Positions 7,206 to 16,525 of a DNA stretch of 64,000 nt are shown here, piece after piece (position 1 is the stretch's first letter; every line of letters begins with the position of its first letter). This stretch comes from Comamonas terrigena NBRC 13299 (GTDB taxonomy: Bacteria; Pseudomonadota; Gammaproteobacteria; Burkholderiales; Burkholderiaceae_C): assembly GCF_006740045.1 (NCBI RefSeq), contig NZ_AP019749.1, positions 3,243,001 to 3,307,000 on the forward strand, given 5' to 3'. The notes beneath the pieces were generated by a model. That model saw nothing but the letters and a program-made list of their open reading frames with translations. It was not told the DNA's origin and did not search any database. The translations under genes and the position numbers were made by a program.

Positions 7206-7221
7206 GGTTGCAATGCAACCT
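7205..7221. promoter_or_regulatory. Operator 1 of the AT-rich cargo gene, over -35
   Basis: AGGTTGCAATGCAACCT is a perfect palindrome of two 8-base arms around one base. It covers a -35-like TTGCAA (7208-7213). A TATAGT -10 box follows at 7231-7236 with exactly 17 bases between. A near-identical palindrome lies 45 bases downstream at 7250-7266. Confidence 0.65.
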
Positions 7222-7249
7222 GTTTGTACGTATAGTCCAACCAAGCAAT

Positions 7250-7266
7250 AGGTTTCATTGAAACCT
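7250..7266. promoter_or_regulatory. Operator 2 of the AT-rich cargo gene
   Basis: AGGTTTCATTGAAACCT is again two 8-base arms around one base, with the same outer bases (AGGTT/AACCT) as operator 1. It lies just after the expected transcription start near 7243. Paired palindromes around a promoter fit cooperative repression. The ribbon-helix-helix-like N-terminus of the protein at 7334-7828 is a candidate binder (inference). The rest of 7267-7333 is AT-rich leader. Confidence 0.6.
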
Positions 7267-7333
7267 CATTGCTTTATTGAGGGTTCTATCAACACCTCAT
7301 AAATATCAGTAACACATCAATTAAGGAAACAAC

Positions 7334-7828
7334 ATGTTTTCACTAAGACTCTCACCTGCTCTCGAAGAGCAATTAGAAAACCTAGCGTTGATGCAGGAGA
7401 CCACCAAGACAGCATTAACTATCAAAGCTATTGAGGTTTTAGTTGCACAAATGCAGCCTAGTCAAGATGCATTGCAACAAGAGACTGGCGAGAAAAAAGA
7501 CATTAATTCACTTCGCAACCAAGAATTTCAAAAGCGACTGAATTATGAGAAGGAAATCACCAATCCTCAAATTAACAAGATTTTTAGCTGGATGAGCAGA
7601 GGGAATATTTGGACCAAAAAGCGAGGGATTTTTGAATCTGATGGTTGCCCGCATGGTGACAACTTCGTAAAAGGCTATACGATCTTGAATGAAGGAGATG
7701 CTGATCAACAAGTAGCGGTTATTGCTCAGCATCGTGATAGTTATCGCGCTATTGAGTCACGCTACCACTATGTAATTCCATTCGACACTTGGAAAGAAAA
7801 AATGGTGGAGATTGCAGCTACAAACTGA
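7334..7828 (+). CDS. AT-rich cargo gene, RHH-like N-terminus, unknown C-terminus
   Basis: The product has 164 residues; AAGGAA precedes ATG 7334. Base composition is clearly lower in GC than in every neighbour, which suggests recent transfer. Residues 1-35 (MFSLRLSPALEEQLENLALMQ then TKTALTIKAIEVLVAQM) have the strand-helix-helix pattern of ribbon-helix-helix antitoxin-type DNA-binding domains. The remainder includes NIWTKKRGIFESDGCPHGDN and ends IPFDTWKEKMVEIAATN, and matches nothing I recognise. The gene has its own promoter with two operators and ends four bases before the convergent integrase gene. It could be a self-regulated accessory or defence gene, or a lone antitoxin-like regulator. 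Confidence 0.75.
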   Translation: MFSLRLSPALEEQLENLALMQETTKTALTIKAIEVLVAQMQPSQDALQQETGEKKDINSLRNQEFQKRLNYEKEITNPQINKIFSWMSRGNIWTKKRGIFESDGCPHGDNFVKGYTILNEGDADQQVAVIAQHRDSYRAIESRYHYVIPFDTWKEKMVEIAATN

Positions 7829-7832
7829 ATTC

Positions 7833-8849
7833 TCAGATACGTGCGGCAATATCCTCTGCACTTTCACGGTAGTACGTATTGAACAACTCATTGATGTTGA
7901 CGTGCCCGCTGATGCGGGCCAGCGTCATTACATCCACTCGTTTGCTGAGCAATGTCAGCGACGTGGCGCGCAGGTCGTGAAAGCGCAGCCCTTCCACCAT
8001 GGTGCGGTCGCGTAGCTTGCGATACAGAGCATCCCGGCTGGCATCGGTGATAGTGAAATAGCGGTCCCGCCCTTCTTGCGCGGCCTGGGCCTCCAGCACG
8101 CGCAGCAGGCGCACAGCGCGGCTGGTGAGAGGAACGCGGCGGGCACCCACGGTGGCTTCGGTCTTGTGGTGCGGCAGCTCATAGACCTTGCGGCGCAGGT
8201 CTGCCGTGCTGCGCGACAGCTTCAAAATTTCACCACTGCGCATAGCGGTGTGCAGTGAAATCATCAGCGCCCAACCTGTCTCCTGCATCGCAGTCGTAGG
8301 TGCCACGCGCAACGAAACTCCAGCAGATCGCAAGATGCGGCGAATCTCCATCCAACGGCTGACCCGCCGACGGGCATACGACGGCGCTGGCAGCGTGATT
8401 TCCTTCCAAGGGCTGCTGCCTGCCCACTTCCACTGCTTGATGGCCAGCGTCCAGATGGGCCGGAACTGTTGGGCCTGGCGCAGCACACTGGCGCCGGTGA
8501 CTTGCTGCAACCGGGCATCCCGCCACTTGGCCAGGTCGTCGCCAGTGATCTGGTGGAACACCTTGTTCGCCAGCTCTGGAAAGTCGCGCAACCAGGCGTC
8601 AAAGCGCAGGTTGTCTGCCCGTGCAGTGCTGGCCGGCTTCTTGTCGGTCACTTCCTTGCGGTAACGCTCCACAGCCTCGGCCAACGTGCGCTGCGGATAG
8701 TCACCGCGGGCGCCGGCCAAGATGGCTGCCTCTTCGGCCACCGCCCAGGCCTGAGCCTCAGCCTTCGTGGCCCGCGTAGCCGTCTTGCGAATGCCCGCAC
8801 GCTCCACCTCAGCGCGCCAGCCGTTCTTCACTTTTCTCAGGTAAGCCAT
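7833..8849 (-). CDS. Phage-type tyrosine integrase
   Basis: This 338-residue site-specific recombinase has its catalytic residues in the usual order: R204 (TAMRSGEIL), H291-x-x-R294 (RFHDLRATS), H316 (ISGHVNI) and the tyrosine at 326 or 327 (FNTYYRES). The N-terminal 60 residues look like the arm-binding domain (KNGWRAEVERAGIRKTATRATK), followed by the core-binding helices. It reads away from the tRNA-Leu gene at 9044-9130, the usual layout for an integrase acting at a tRNA 3' end. A 16-base palindrome lies 22 bases upstream of the start. Confidence 0.93.
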   Translation of the reverse strand: MAYLRKVKNGWRAEVERAGIRKTATRATKAEAQAWAVAEEAAILAGARGDYPQRTLAEAVERYRKEVTDKKPASTARADNLRFDAWLRDFPELANKVFHQITGDDLAKWRDARLQQVTGASVLRQAQQFRPIWTLAIKQWKWAGSSPWKEITLPAPSYARRRVSRWMEIRRILRSAGVSLRVAPTTAMQETGWALMISLHTAMRSGEILKLSRSTADLRRKVYELPHHKTEATVGARRVPLTSRAVRLLRVLEAQAAQEGRDRYFTITDASRDALYRKLRDRTMVEGLRFHDLRATSLTLLSKRVDVMTLARISGHVNINELFNTYYRESAEDIAARI

Positions 8850-8870
8850 ACCCCTCCTTCGTCCGACTGA

Positions 8871-8886
8871 AATCCCGCGCGGGATT
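8871..8886. promoter_or_regulatory. Palindrome upstream of integrase
   Basis: AATCCCGCGCGGGATT is a perfect 16-base palindrome in the short leader of the integrase gene. A further half-site (CGCGGGAT) follows at about 8901-8908. It could be an operator or an arm-type recombination site. Confidence 0.5.
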
Positions 8887-8975
8887 CCAGACGGGAACGA
8901 CGCGGGATGAGGATGTAGTTTTGCGCAATTTTGCGCCGGATTCGGTAGGTTGGCTTACGACAAAATGGGCAAGAA

Positions 8976-9009
8976 AAAAGCCCGTTTTCAAAGGAGAAAA
9001 CGGGCTTTT
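8976..9009 (-). terminator. Rho-independent terminator after tRNA-Leu
   Basis: AAAAGCCCGTTTTC, a six-base loop, then GAAAACGGGCTTTT form a long perfect stem with T and A runs on both sides. On the minus strand it lies 34 bases past the tRNA 3' end. It would end tRNA transcription and shield the integrase. Confidence 0.8.
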
Positions 9010-9043
9010 GCAGGGTTCGCTTGGATCAAGCGGTTTTTGTTCG

Positions 9044-9130
9044 TGGTGCGCGGAGCCGGACTCGAACCGGCACGGTGTTGCCACCGTCAGGACCTAAACC
9101 TGGTGCGTCTACCAATTTCGCCACCCGCGC
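9044..9130 (-). tRNA. leuX-like: tRNA-Leu, anticodon UAG
   Basis: The 87-base minus-strand tRNA has acceptor strand GCGCGGG pairing with TCCGCGC and an encoded CCA at 9044-9046. The anticodon loop TTTAGGT gives UAG. The T arm is GCCGG-TTCGAGT-CCGGC. A long variable arm (ACGGTGGCAACACCGT) is typical of leucine tRNAs. Its 3' end faces the mobile element, so it is the likely integration site. No second copy of the 3' end occurs in the window, so the far attachment site must lie left of base 1. Confidence 0.92.
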
Positions 9131-9145
9131 GGTCTCTCCAACTAC

Positions 9146-9171
9146 AAAGCCGGCAGGGGACTACCGGCTTT
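9146..9171. terminator. Hairpin between RND operon and tRNA
   Basis: AAAGCCGG and CCGGCTTT form a perfect 8-base stem around ten bases. There is no long T run, so it is a weak terminator candidate. It lies 77 bases past the stop of the RND pump gene on the minus strand. Confidence 0.4.
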
Positions 9172-9247
9172 GCGTTAGGGGTCAACCCTGGATTTTAGCG
9201 TGGAATCGCAAGCCACCATGTATTTTTTGGCCTTCCCTGCGCCAAAT

Positions 9248-12200
9248 TTATGCACCGTGTTCCACCTCGGGCTTGCGCACACGGAACCAGGCCGCGTACA
9301 TGGCGGGCAGCGCCAGCAGGGTCAGCACCGTGGCGACCACCAGACCGCCCATGATGGCCACGGCCATAGGCCCCCAGAACACGCTGCGCGACAGCGGAAT
9401 CATGGCCAGCACGGCGGCAGCCGCCGTCAGCACGATGGGGCGCAGACGGCGCACCGCCGCTTCCACGATGGCATCCCAGGCAGGCACGCCCCGGGCGCGG
9501 TCCAGCTCGATCTGATCGATCAGGATCACCGAGTTGCGCTGGATCATGCCCATCAGCGCAATCACGCCCAGCAGGGCCACAAAACCGAAAGGCCGGTTCA
9601 GCAGCAGCAGCGCGGCGGCCACGCCGGCAATGCCCAGCGGACCGGTCAGGAAGACCAGCATGGCGCGGCTGAAACTGTGCAGCTGCAGCATCAGCAGCGT
9701 GAAGGTGAGGAACAGCATCACCGGCACGCCGGCCGCGATCGAGGACGAGCCCTTGGAGCTTTCCTCCACCGCGCCCGCCACTTCGATGCGGTAGTCCAGC
9801 GCGCCCTGGGCGTGCCACTGCGCTTCCAGCTTGCGCAGCTCGGGCAGCAAGGCGTTGGTTACGGTGGCGCCCTGCAGGCCTTCGCGCACATCGCCCTGCA
9901 CGGTGATGGCGTAGTTGCGCCCTTCACGCCACAGCACGCCCGGCTCCCAGGCCATGGCGGGCTTGGCGATCTGGGTCAGCGGAATGGATTTGCCGCTGGC
10001 CGTGGGGAGGTAGGCGTTGGCCACATCGGAAATCGCATCGCGCTCGTGCTCCGGCACGCGCAGCAGGATGTCGATCAGCTTATCGCCTTCGCGGTACTGC
10101 CCGATGGTGGAGCCGCTGAACCAGATCTTGGCGGCCTGGGCAATCGACTGGCTGCTCACGCCCAGTGCGCGCGCCTTGTCCTGGTCCACTTCCAGGCGCA
10201 TCACCTTCACGGATTCGTTCCAGTTGTCGTTCACGCCCCGCATGTCGGCGTTGGCGTGCATGACGTCCTTGACCGCATCGGCGTAGTGGCGCAGCTGGAC
10301 CGGGTCGGTGCCGATCACGCGGAACTGCACCGGATACGGCACCGGTGGCCCGCTGGGCAGCAGCTTGACGCGACCGCGCGCCTCGGGGAATTCCTGGGCC
10401 AGCAGCGCCGGGAATTCCTGCATCAGCCGGTCGCGCAGCTTCAGGTCCTTGGCCAGCACGATGAACTGCGAGACGTTGGTCTGCGGGAACACCTGGTCCA
10501 GCGGCAGGTAAAAGCGCGGCACGCCCGAGCCCACCCAGACGGTGACGCTCTCCACCCCCTGCAGCTGCATGAAGCGCTGCTCCATGCGCTTGACCACGGC
10601 CTCGTTGGCGGCATAGGCCGTGCCTTCGGGGAACCAAGCGTCCACCAGGATTTCCGGGCGATTGGAGTCCGGGAAGAACTGCTGCTGCACCCTGGTCATG
10701 CCGACGATGCCCAACGCAAACACCAGGGCCGTGGCGCCGATGGTCAGCCAGCGGTGTTCCACGCACCAGTACACGGTCTTGCGGAAACGGTTGTAGAACG
10801 GGCTGTCAAACACCTCGTGCGGGTCGGCGGTGATGCCCGGGTGGTCTTCGTGCTTGGGCTCCTTCAGGAACAGCGTGCCCAGATAGGGCACGAAGTAGAC
10901 CGATGCGAACCAGCTGAGCACCAGCGCCACCACCGTCACGGCAAAGATGGCGAAGGTGTATTCCCCCGTCATGGACTTGGCCATGCCGATGGGCAGAAAG
11001 CCGGCCGCCGTGATCAAGGTACCGGTCAGCATGGGCTTGGCGGTAATTTCATAGGCGAAGGTGGCCGAGCGCAGCTTGTCGTAGCCCTCTTCCATCTTGC
11101 GCACCATCATCTCCACCGCAATGATGGCGTCGTCCACCAGCAGCCCCAGGGCGATGATCAGTGAGCCCAGCGAGATCTTGTGCAGCCCCACGCCCCAGTA
11201 CCACATGACCAGGAAGGTAGCGGCCAGCACCAGCGGAATCGTCACCCCCACCACCAGGCCGGGGCGCGGGTCGATGTACCAGCGCTTCCACCACACGGTG
11301 GCCTGGGCGCGCTTGTGCAGGCCCAGGCTGACAAAGCTCACGGCCAGCACCACCACCACGGCCTCGATCAGCACCTTGATGAATTCGTTGACCGAATCGG
11401 CCACTGCCTTGGGCTGGTCCTGCACATTCACCAGCTGCATGCCTGCCGGCAGCGCGGTGCCCAGGTGTTCGACCGCCGCGTGCAGGTTCTTGCCCAAGCG
11501 GATGATGTCCCCGCCCTTGGCCATGGAAATGCCCAGCGCGATGGTCTCCTGCCCCTGGAAACGCACCTTGGTGCTGGGCGGATCCACATAGCCGCGGGTG
11601 ATTTCGGCGATGTCGCCCAGGCGCAGCTGCGCGCCGGAGGCCCCGCGGATGGGCATGGCGCGCAAATCCTCCAGCGCCGTGAACTGGCCGCCCACGCGCA
11701 CCTGGATCTGCTCGCTGGGCGTCTGCAGCACGCCCGTGCCTTCCACCGCGTTCTGCTGGCTGAGCTGGCTGAGCACCTGGTTCATGTCCAGCCCCAGCTG
11801 GGCCAGGCGCTGCTGCGACAACTGCACAAACAGCTTTTCGTCCTGCGCGCCAAACAGCTCCACCTTGGCCACATCCCCCACGCGCAGCAGCTGCTGGCGC
11901 ACGTCGTCGGCCACGGTCTTGAGCTCGGCATAGCTGAAGCCATCGCCCTGCAGCGCGTAGATCACGCCATACACATCGCCGAACTCGTCATTGAAGAACG
12001 GCCCTTGCACGCCCTGCGGCAAGGTGTATTTCATGTCGCCGATCTTCTTGCGCACCGTGTACCAGAGCTGGGGCACGTCGGCGGGGCGGGAGTTGTCCTT
12101 GACCTGGAAGATGACCTGCGACTCCCCGGGCTTGGAATAGCTGCGGATCTTGTCGGCGTACGGCACTTCCTGCAGCGCGCGCTCGATCTTGTCGGTGACC

Positions 12201-12412
12201 TGCTCGGCCACCTGCTGGGCCGTGGCGCCGGGCCAGTAGGTGCGGATCACCATGGCGCGGAAGGTGAACGGGGGGTCCTCGTCCTGCCCCAGCTGGAAGT
12301 AGGCGATTCCCCCCAGCAGCAGGATGACGATCAGCAGATAGCGCGTGAGCGGAATGTGCTCCAGCGCCCAGCGCGAGAGGTTGAAGCCGGCTTTCGGTTC
12401 TTGGCGTGCCAT
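9248..12412 (-). CDS. RND efflux pump inner-membrane transporter
   Basis: This 1054-residue AcrB/MdtC-type permease exports drugs or other small molecules by proton exchange, working with the adjacent adaptor. It opens with one membrane helix (LTRYLLIVILLLGGIAYFQLG) and a DEDPPFTFRAMVI motif of this subgroup. The transmembrane core has GLLVDDAIIAVEMM near residue 425, carrying the acidic pair needed for proton relay. A second hydrophobic block follows near residues 870-1030. The length is typical. It lies 15 bases after the adaptor gene; no outer-membrane channel gene is adjacent, so one must be encoded elsewhere. The substrate is unknown. Confidence 0.92.
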   Translation of the reverse strand: MARQEPKAGFNLSRWALEHIPLTRYLLIVILLLGGIAYFQLGQDEDPPFTFRAMVIRTYWPGATAQQVAEQVTDKIERALQEVPYADKIRSYSKPGESQVIFQVKDNSRPADVPQLWYTVRKKIGDMKYTLPQGVQGPFFNDEFGDVYGVIYALQGDGFSYAELKTVADDVRQQLLRVGDVAKVELFGAQDEKLFVQLSQQRLAQLGLDMNQVLSQLSQQNAVEGTGVLQTPSEQIQVRVGGQFTALEDLRAMPIRGASGAQLRLGDIAEITRGYVDPPSTKVRFQGQETIALGISMAKGGDIIRLGKNLHAAVEHLGTALPAGMQLVNVQDQPKAVADSVNEFIKVLIEAVVVVLAVSFVSLGLHKRAQATVWWKRWYIDPRPGLVVGVTIPLVLAATFLVMWYWGVGLHKISLGSLIIALGLLVDDAIIAVEMMVRKMEEGYDKLRSATFAYEITAKPMLTGTLITAAGFLPIGMAKSMTGEYTFAIFAVTVVALVLSWFASVYFVPYLGTLFLKEPKHEDHPGITADPHEVFDSPFYNRFRKTVYWCVEHRWLTIGATALVFALGIVGMTRVQQQFFPDSNRPEILVDAWFPEGTAYAANEAVVKRMEQRFMQLQGVESVTVWVGSGVPRFYLPLDQVFPQTNVSQFIVLAKDLKLRDRLMQEFPALLAQEFPEARGRVKLLPSGPPVPYPVQFRVIGTDPVQLRHYADAVKDVMHANADMRGVNDNWNESVKVMRLEVDQDKARALGVSSQSIAQAAKIWFSGSTIGQYREGDKLIDILLRVPEHERDAISDVANAYLPTASGKSIPLTQIAKPAMAWEPGVLWREGRNYAITVQGDVREGLQGATVTNALLPELRKLEAQWHAQGALDYRIEVAGAVEESSKGSSSIAAGVPVMLFLTFTLLMLQLHSFSRAMLVFLTGPLGIAGVAAALLLLNRPFGFVALLGVIALMGMIQRNSVILIDQIELDRARGVPAWDAIVEAAVRRLRPIVLTAAAAVLAMIPLSRSVFWGPMAVAIMGGLVVATVLTLLALPAMYAAWFRVRKPEVEHGA

Positions 12413-12427
12413 GGTCGGTCCCCGCCC

Positions 12428-13621
12428 TTATTGCGCTGCTGCGGCCGGCTTGCCGTCCGCCTTGGCGGGTATGGCCGCTGTAGCGGGTGCGGTCGGCTGC
12501 TCTGCCGCCGGCTTGGGCGCGTATTTGTCCTGGTAGACCGTCACCTGCTGGCCTTCGCTCAGCACATGCACGCCGGCCGCCACCACCTGCATGCCGGGTG
12601 TCAGGCCCTCGGCAATCACGGCGTCGTTGCCGTCGGCCGTGGCCACGGTCACCTTGCGGCTGGTCACCGCCTTGGTCTGCGGGTCGTAGACCCACACCGC
12701 CGACTGCCCGCCCAGCTCGCGCACCGCGGCGGTGGGCAGCTTGATCACGTCCAGCCCGGCGGGGCCCATGCCTTCGGGCAGCACATGCACGGTGGCGCCC
12801 AGCGGCGGCACATTGCCCCCGGCCAGCGCCACCTTCACGGTGTAGGTGCGCGTCACCGGGTCGGCACTGGCCGCCACCTCGCGCACCTTGCCTTGCAGCA
12901 GGGCTTCACCATCCGCCCAGGGGCGCACCTGCACGGCCTGGCCGATGCGCACCAGGCTGCGCTTGTCCTCGGGCACGGCAAACACCACATCGCGCTCGCC
13001 GTCCTGGGCGATACGCACCACCGGGGCGCCGGCGGACACCACCTGGCCGGGCTCGGCGTCCACGGCCGTGACGATGCCGGCCACATCGGCCAGCAGGCGG
13101 GTGTAGCCGCTCTGGTTGGATTGGGAGCTGGCGTTGGCCTTGGCCTGGTCCAGCTGGGCCTGGGCGGATTTCAGCGTGGCGGAGCGGCGGTCCAGCTCGG
13201 CGCCGCTGATGAAGTTCTTGTCCTTCAGCGCCTGGTAGCGGGCAAAGTCGGCCGCCGCCAGATCGCGCTGCGTGGTGGCAGCCGCCACCTGGGCCTGGGC
13301 GGCCTGCGCGGCCAGGGCGTAGTCGTTGCCGTCCAGCTGGGCCAGCACCTGACCGGGCTGCACATGCTGGCCCACATCCACCTGGCGCTGCACCAGCTTG
13401 CCGGCGACACGGAAGCCCAGGCGCGATTCGATGCGGGCGCGTACCTCACCGGAATATTCCAGCACCGCCGTGGCCTGCGAACTGCCCACGGTGACCAGCT
13501 TGACCGCACGGACCGGCTCCTCGGCCGCCGGCTTGGGCGAACAGCCCACCAGCGACAGCGCCGCCACCACACCCACCAGCACACCAGACACAGGCATGCG
13601 CACCACAGCAGAAGACTTCAT
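12428..13621 (-). CDS. RND efflux periplasmic adaptor lipoprotein
   Basis: The 397-residue membrane fusion protein connects the RND pump to an outer-membrane channel. The N-terminus is a lipoprotein signal with lipobox LVGC at about residue 25. Then come the first barrel and lipoyl halves (YSGEVRARIESRLGFRVAGK, VDVGQHVQPGQVLAQLD), a helical hairpin (TQRDLAAADFARYQALKDKNF), and the second lipoyl half (TAVDAEPGQVVSAGAPVVRI). The tail after 370 is Ala/Pro-rich. ATG 13621 is chosen over GTG 13633 by codon preference and signal-peptide shape. It is the first gene of a two-gene operon with the pump. Confidence 0.9.
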   Translation of the reverse strand: MKSSAVVRMPVSGVLVGVVAALSLVGCSPKPAAEEPVRAVKLVTVGSSQATAVLEYSGEVRARIESRLGFRVAGKLVQRQVDVGQHVQPGQVLAQLDGNDYALAAQAAQAQVAAATTQRDLAAADFARYQALKDKNFISGAELDRRSATLKSAQAQLDQAKANASSQSNQSGYTRLLADVAGIVTAVDAEPGQVVSAGAPVVRIAQDGERDVVFAVPEDKRSLVRIGQAVQVRPWADGEALLQGKVREVAASADPVTRTYTVKVALAGGNVPPLGATVHVLPEGMGPAGLDVIKLPTAAVRELGGQSAVWVYDPQTKAVTSRKVTVATADGNDAVIAEGLTPGMQVVAAGVHVLSEGQQVTVYQDKYAPKPAAEQPTAPATAAIPAKADGKPAAAAQ

Positions 13622-13649
13622 GGGATTTCCCACCCGAAAAATTACTGAC

Positions 13650-13659
13650 TAACCGGTTA
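13650..13659. promoter_or_regulatory. Operator-like palindrome in divergent promoter region
   Basis: TAACCGGTTA is a perfect 10-base palindrome in the AT-rich 61-base gap between the efflux operon and hpnC. The gap must hold both promoters. A TetR-type regulator often controls such pumps, but none is encoded next to it. Confidence 0.35.
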
Positions 13660-13682
13660 TTAATTACCCGGCATATTAACTG

Positions 13683-14567
13683 GTGGCAGGCGACAATGAC
13701 CAAGTGCCTACCTCCCCACCCGCTCCCACCTCGGCCGCACCGGTCACCCATTACGAGAATTTTCCGGTCGCCTCCATCCTGTGCCCGCCTGCGCTGCGCC
13801 CGCCGATCGCCGCGCTGTATGGCTTTGCACGCACCGCCGACGACCTGGCCGATGAGGGCGACGCCAGCCCGGCCCAGCGCCTGGCCGATCTGGCCGCCTA
13901 CCGCCAGGAACTGCACGCCATGGCCGCCGGCGGCACACCCGACCCGCGCTGGGCGGCGGTGTTTGGCCCGCTGCGCCATGCCACCGCGCAGCATGGCCTG
14001 CCCGTGGCGCTGATGGACGATCTGCTCAGCGCCTTTGTGCAGGATGTGGACGTGACGGCCCGCGCCGCCACCTATGCCGACCGCGACCAGTTGCTGGACT
14101 ACTGCCGCCGTTCGGCCAACCCCGTGGGCCGGCTGCTGCTGCACCTGTATGGCGTGGACGATGCGCGCAGCCTGCAGCAAAGCGATGCCATCTGCAGCGC
14201 GCTGCAGCTGATCAACTTCTGGCAAGACCTGAGCGTGGACCTGCCACGCGGGCGCCACTACCTCACAGACGCCGACCTGGCGCGCTGGGGCGTGGCCCGC
14301 ACTGAATTGCTGCAGCCGCACACCACGGCCGCCAGCCGTGCGCTGGTCATGGACTGCGCTGCCTGGGCCCGCCAGCTGATGGTGTCCGGTGCGCCGCTGG
14401 TCCACCGCCTGCCGGGGCGCATCGGCTGGGAGCTGCGCCTGGTGGTGCAAGGCGGGCTGCGCATCCTGGACAAGGTGGACGCCCTGCAGGGCGACAGCCT
14501 GCTGCAGCGCCCCACCGTGGGCAAGGCCGACCTGCCGCGCATGCTGTGGCGGGCGCTGGCGATGTAA
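13683..14567 (+). CDS. hpnC: Squalene-pathway synthase HpnC
   Basis: The 294-residue protein belongs to the trans-isoprenyl diphosphate synthase family (squalene/phytoene synthase type). In the HpnCDE route, HpnD makes presqualene diphosphate, HpnC converts it to hydroxysqualene, and HpnE reduces that to squalene. The first aspartate-rich motif is [10 protein letters not shown] near residue 51; the second is [14 protein letters not shown] near residue 178. The start is uncertain: GTG 13683 has no clear ribosome-binding site and a later GTG would also fit. hpnD and hpnE lie 4 kb away, separated by unrelated genes, which is unusual because the three are commonly adjacent. Confidence 0.88.
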   Translation: MAGDNDQVPTSPPAPTSAAPVTHYENFPVASILCPPALRPPIAALYGFARTADDLADEGDASPAQRLADLAAYRQELHAMAAGGTPDPRWAAVFGPLRHATAQHGLPVALMDDLLSAFVQDVDVTARAATYADRDQLLDYCRRSANPVGRLLLHLYGVDDARSLQQSDAICSALQLINFWQDLSVDLPRGRHYLTDADLARWGVARTELLQPHTTAASRALVMDCAAWARQLMVSGAPLVHRLPGRIGWELRLVVQGGLRILDKVDALQGDSLLQRPTVGKADLPRMLWRALAM

Positions 14568-14686
14568 GCCCGGCTGCGCACCCGCACCGGGCCCAAAGCC
14601 CCCGCACATCCCTCCCCCTGGCGCGGCCCTGCCCACGCCCGCACCCGGCCATGCGTACCATGCCGGGACAAGGAGTTTTTTTCGTT

Positions 14687-16078
<1,392 letters not shown>

Positions 16079-16115
16079 AGCGGGACTGAAGCCGGGCCGG
16101 GCCAGGCCCGTCTGT

Positions 16116-16355
16116 TCAGGGTGCGCGGTGCAGGCGCGGCGCGGCCAGCATGGCGCGCTCTTCTTCCACAAACTGCTGCAGCTGGCGCAAGGCGGGCGTG
16201 GACGGCAGCTGCTCCAGCAGGGCCTGCAGCCGCGTGACATCGCCCACCGTGGGCGCCACCTTGATCTGCGCCACCGCGGCGTCGGTGTTGCCGGAGCGCA
16301 CCAGCATCAGCACCTTGTTGGCCCATTCGTTTTTGTTGCGTGCCATATTTGCCAT
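16116..16355 (-). CDS. Small conserved-looking protein
   Basis: The product has 79 residues from ATG 16355, or 76 from ATG 16346, beginning MARNKNEWANKVLMLVRSG. It is short and helical with no membrane segment. The sequence VAQIKVAPTVGDVTRLQALL suggests a helical hairpin. A longer upstream frame is low-complexity and overlaps a terminator, so the short start is preferred. It lies downstream of a chemoreceptor gene but behind that gene's terminator. The function is unknown. Confidence 0.55.
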   Translation of the reverse strand: MANMARNKNEWANKVLMLVRSGNTDAAVAQIKVAPTVGDVTRLQALLEQLPSTPALRQLQQFVEEERAMLAAPRLHRAP

Positions 16356-16478
16356 CGTGTTGGCCGTCGACTGCGGCCCCTGCAAAGAAAGCGCGGATTG
16401 TCCCTGCCCTGCAGGCTTTGCGGGGCGCTGGGGCTTCTTTTTTTGTACGACCGGCGCTGCCTGAGCGCCGAAAGCCGC

Positions 16479-16504
16479 AAAAAAGCCCCGCACAGGGCGG
16501 GGCT
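16479..16504 (-). terminator. Terminator of the chemoreceptor gene
   Basis: On the minus strand AGCCCCGC, a short loop and GCGGGGCT are followed by six T. It lies 22 bases after the stop of the receptor at 16526-18268. Confidence 0.85.
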
Positions 16505-16525
16505 GGAGGGAGCTTGCCGCAGCCC

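Noticed and set aside
1..9044. Second attachment site copy within the window
   Set aside because: No repeat of the tRNA-Leu 3' end was found to the left of 9044, so the other end must lie outside.
9200..13648. Long open frames on the plus strand opposite the RND pump and adaptor genes
   Set aside because: They are His/Gln/Gly-rich shadow translations of GC-rich genes with no recognisable domain. The minus-strand frames encode clear RND and adaptor proteins.
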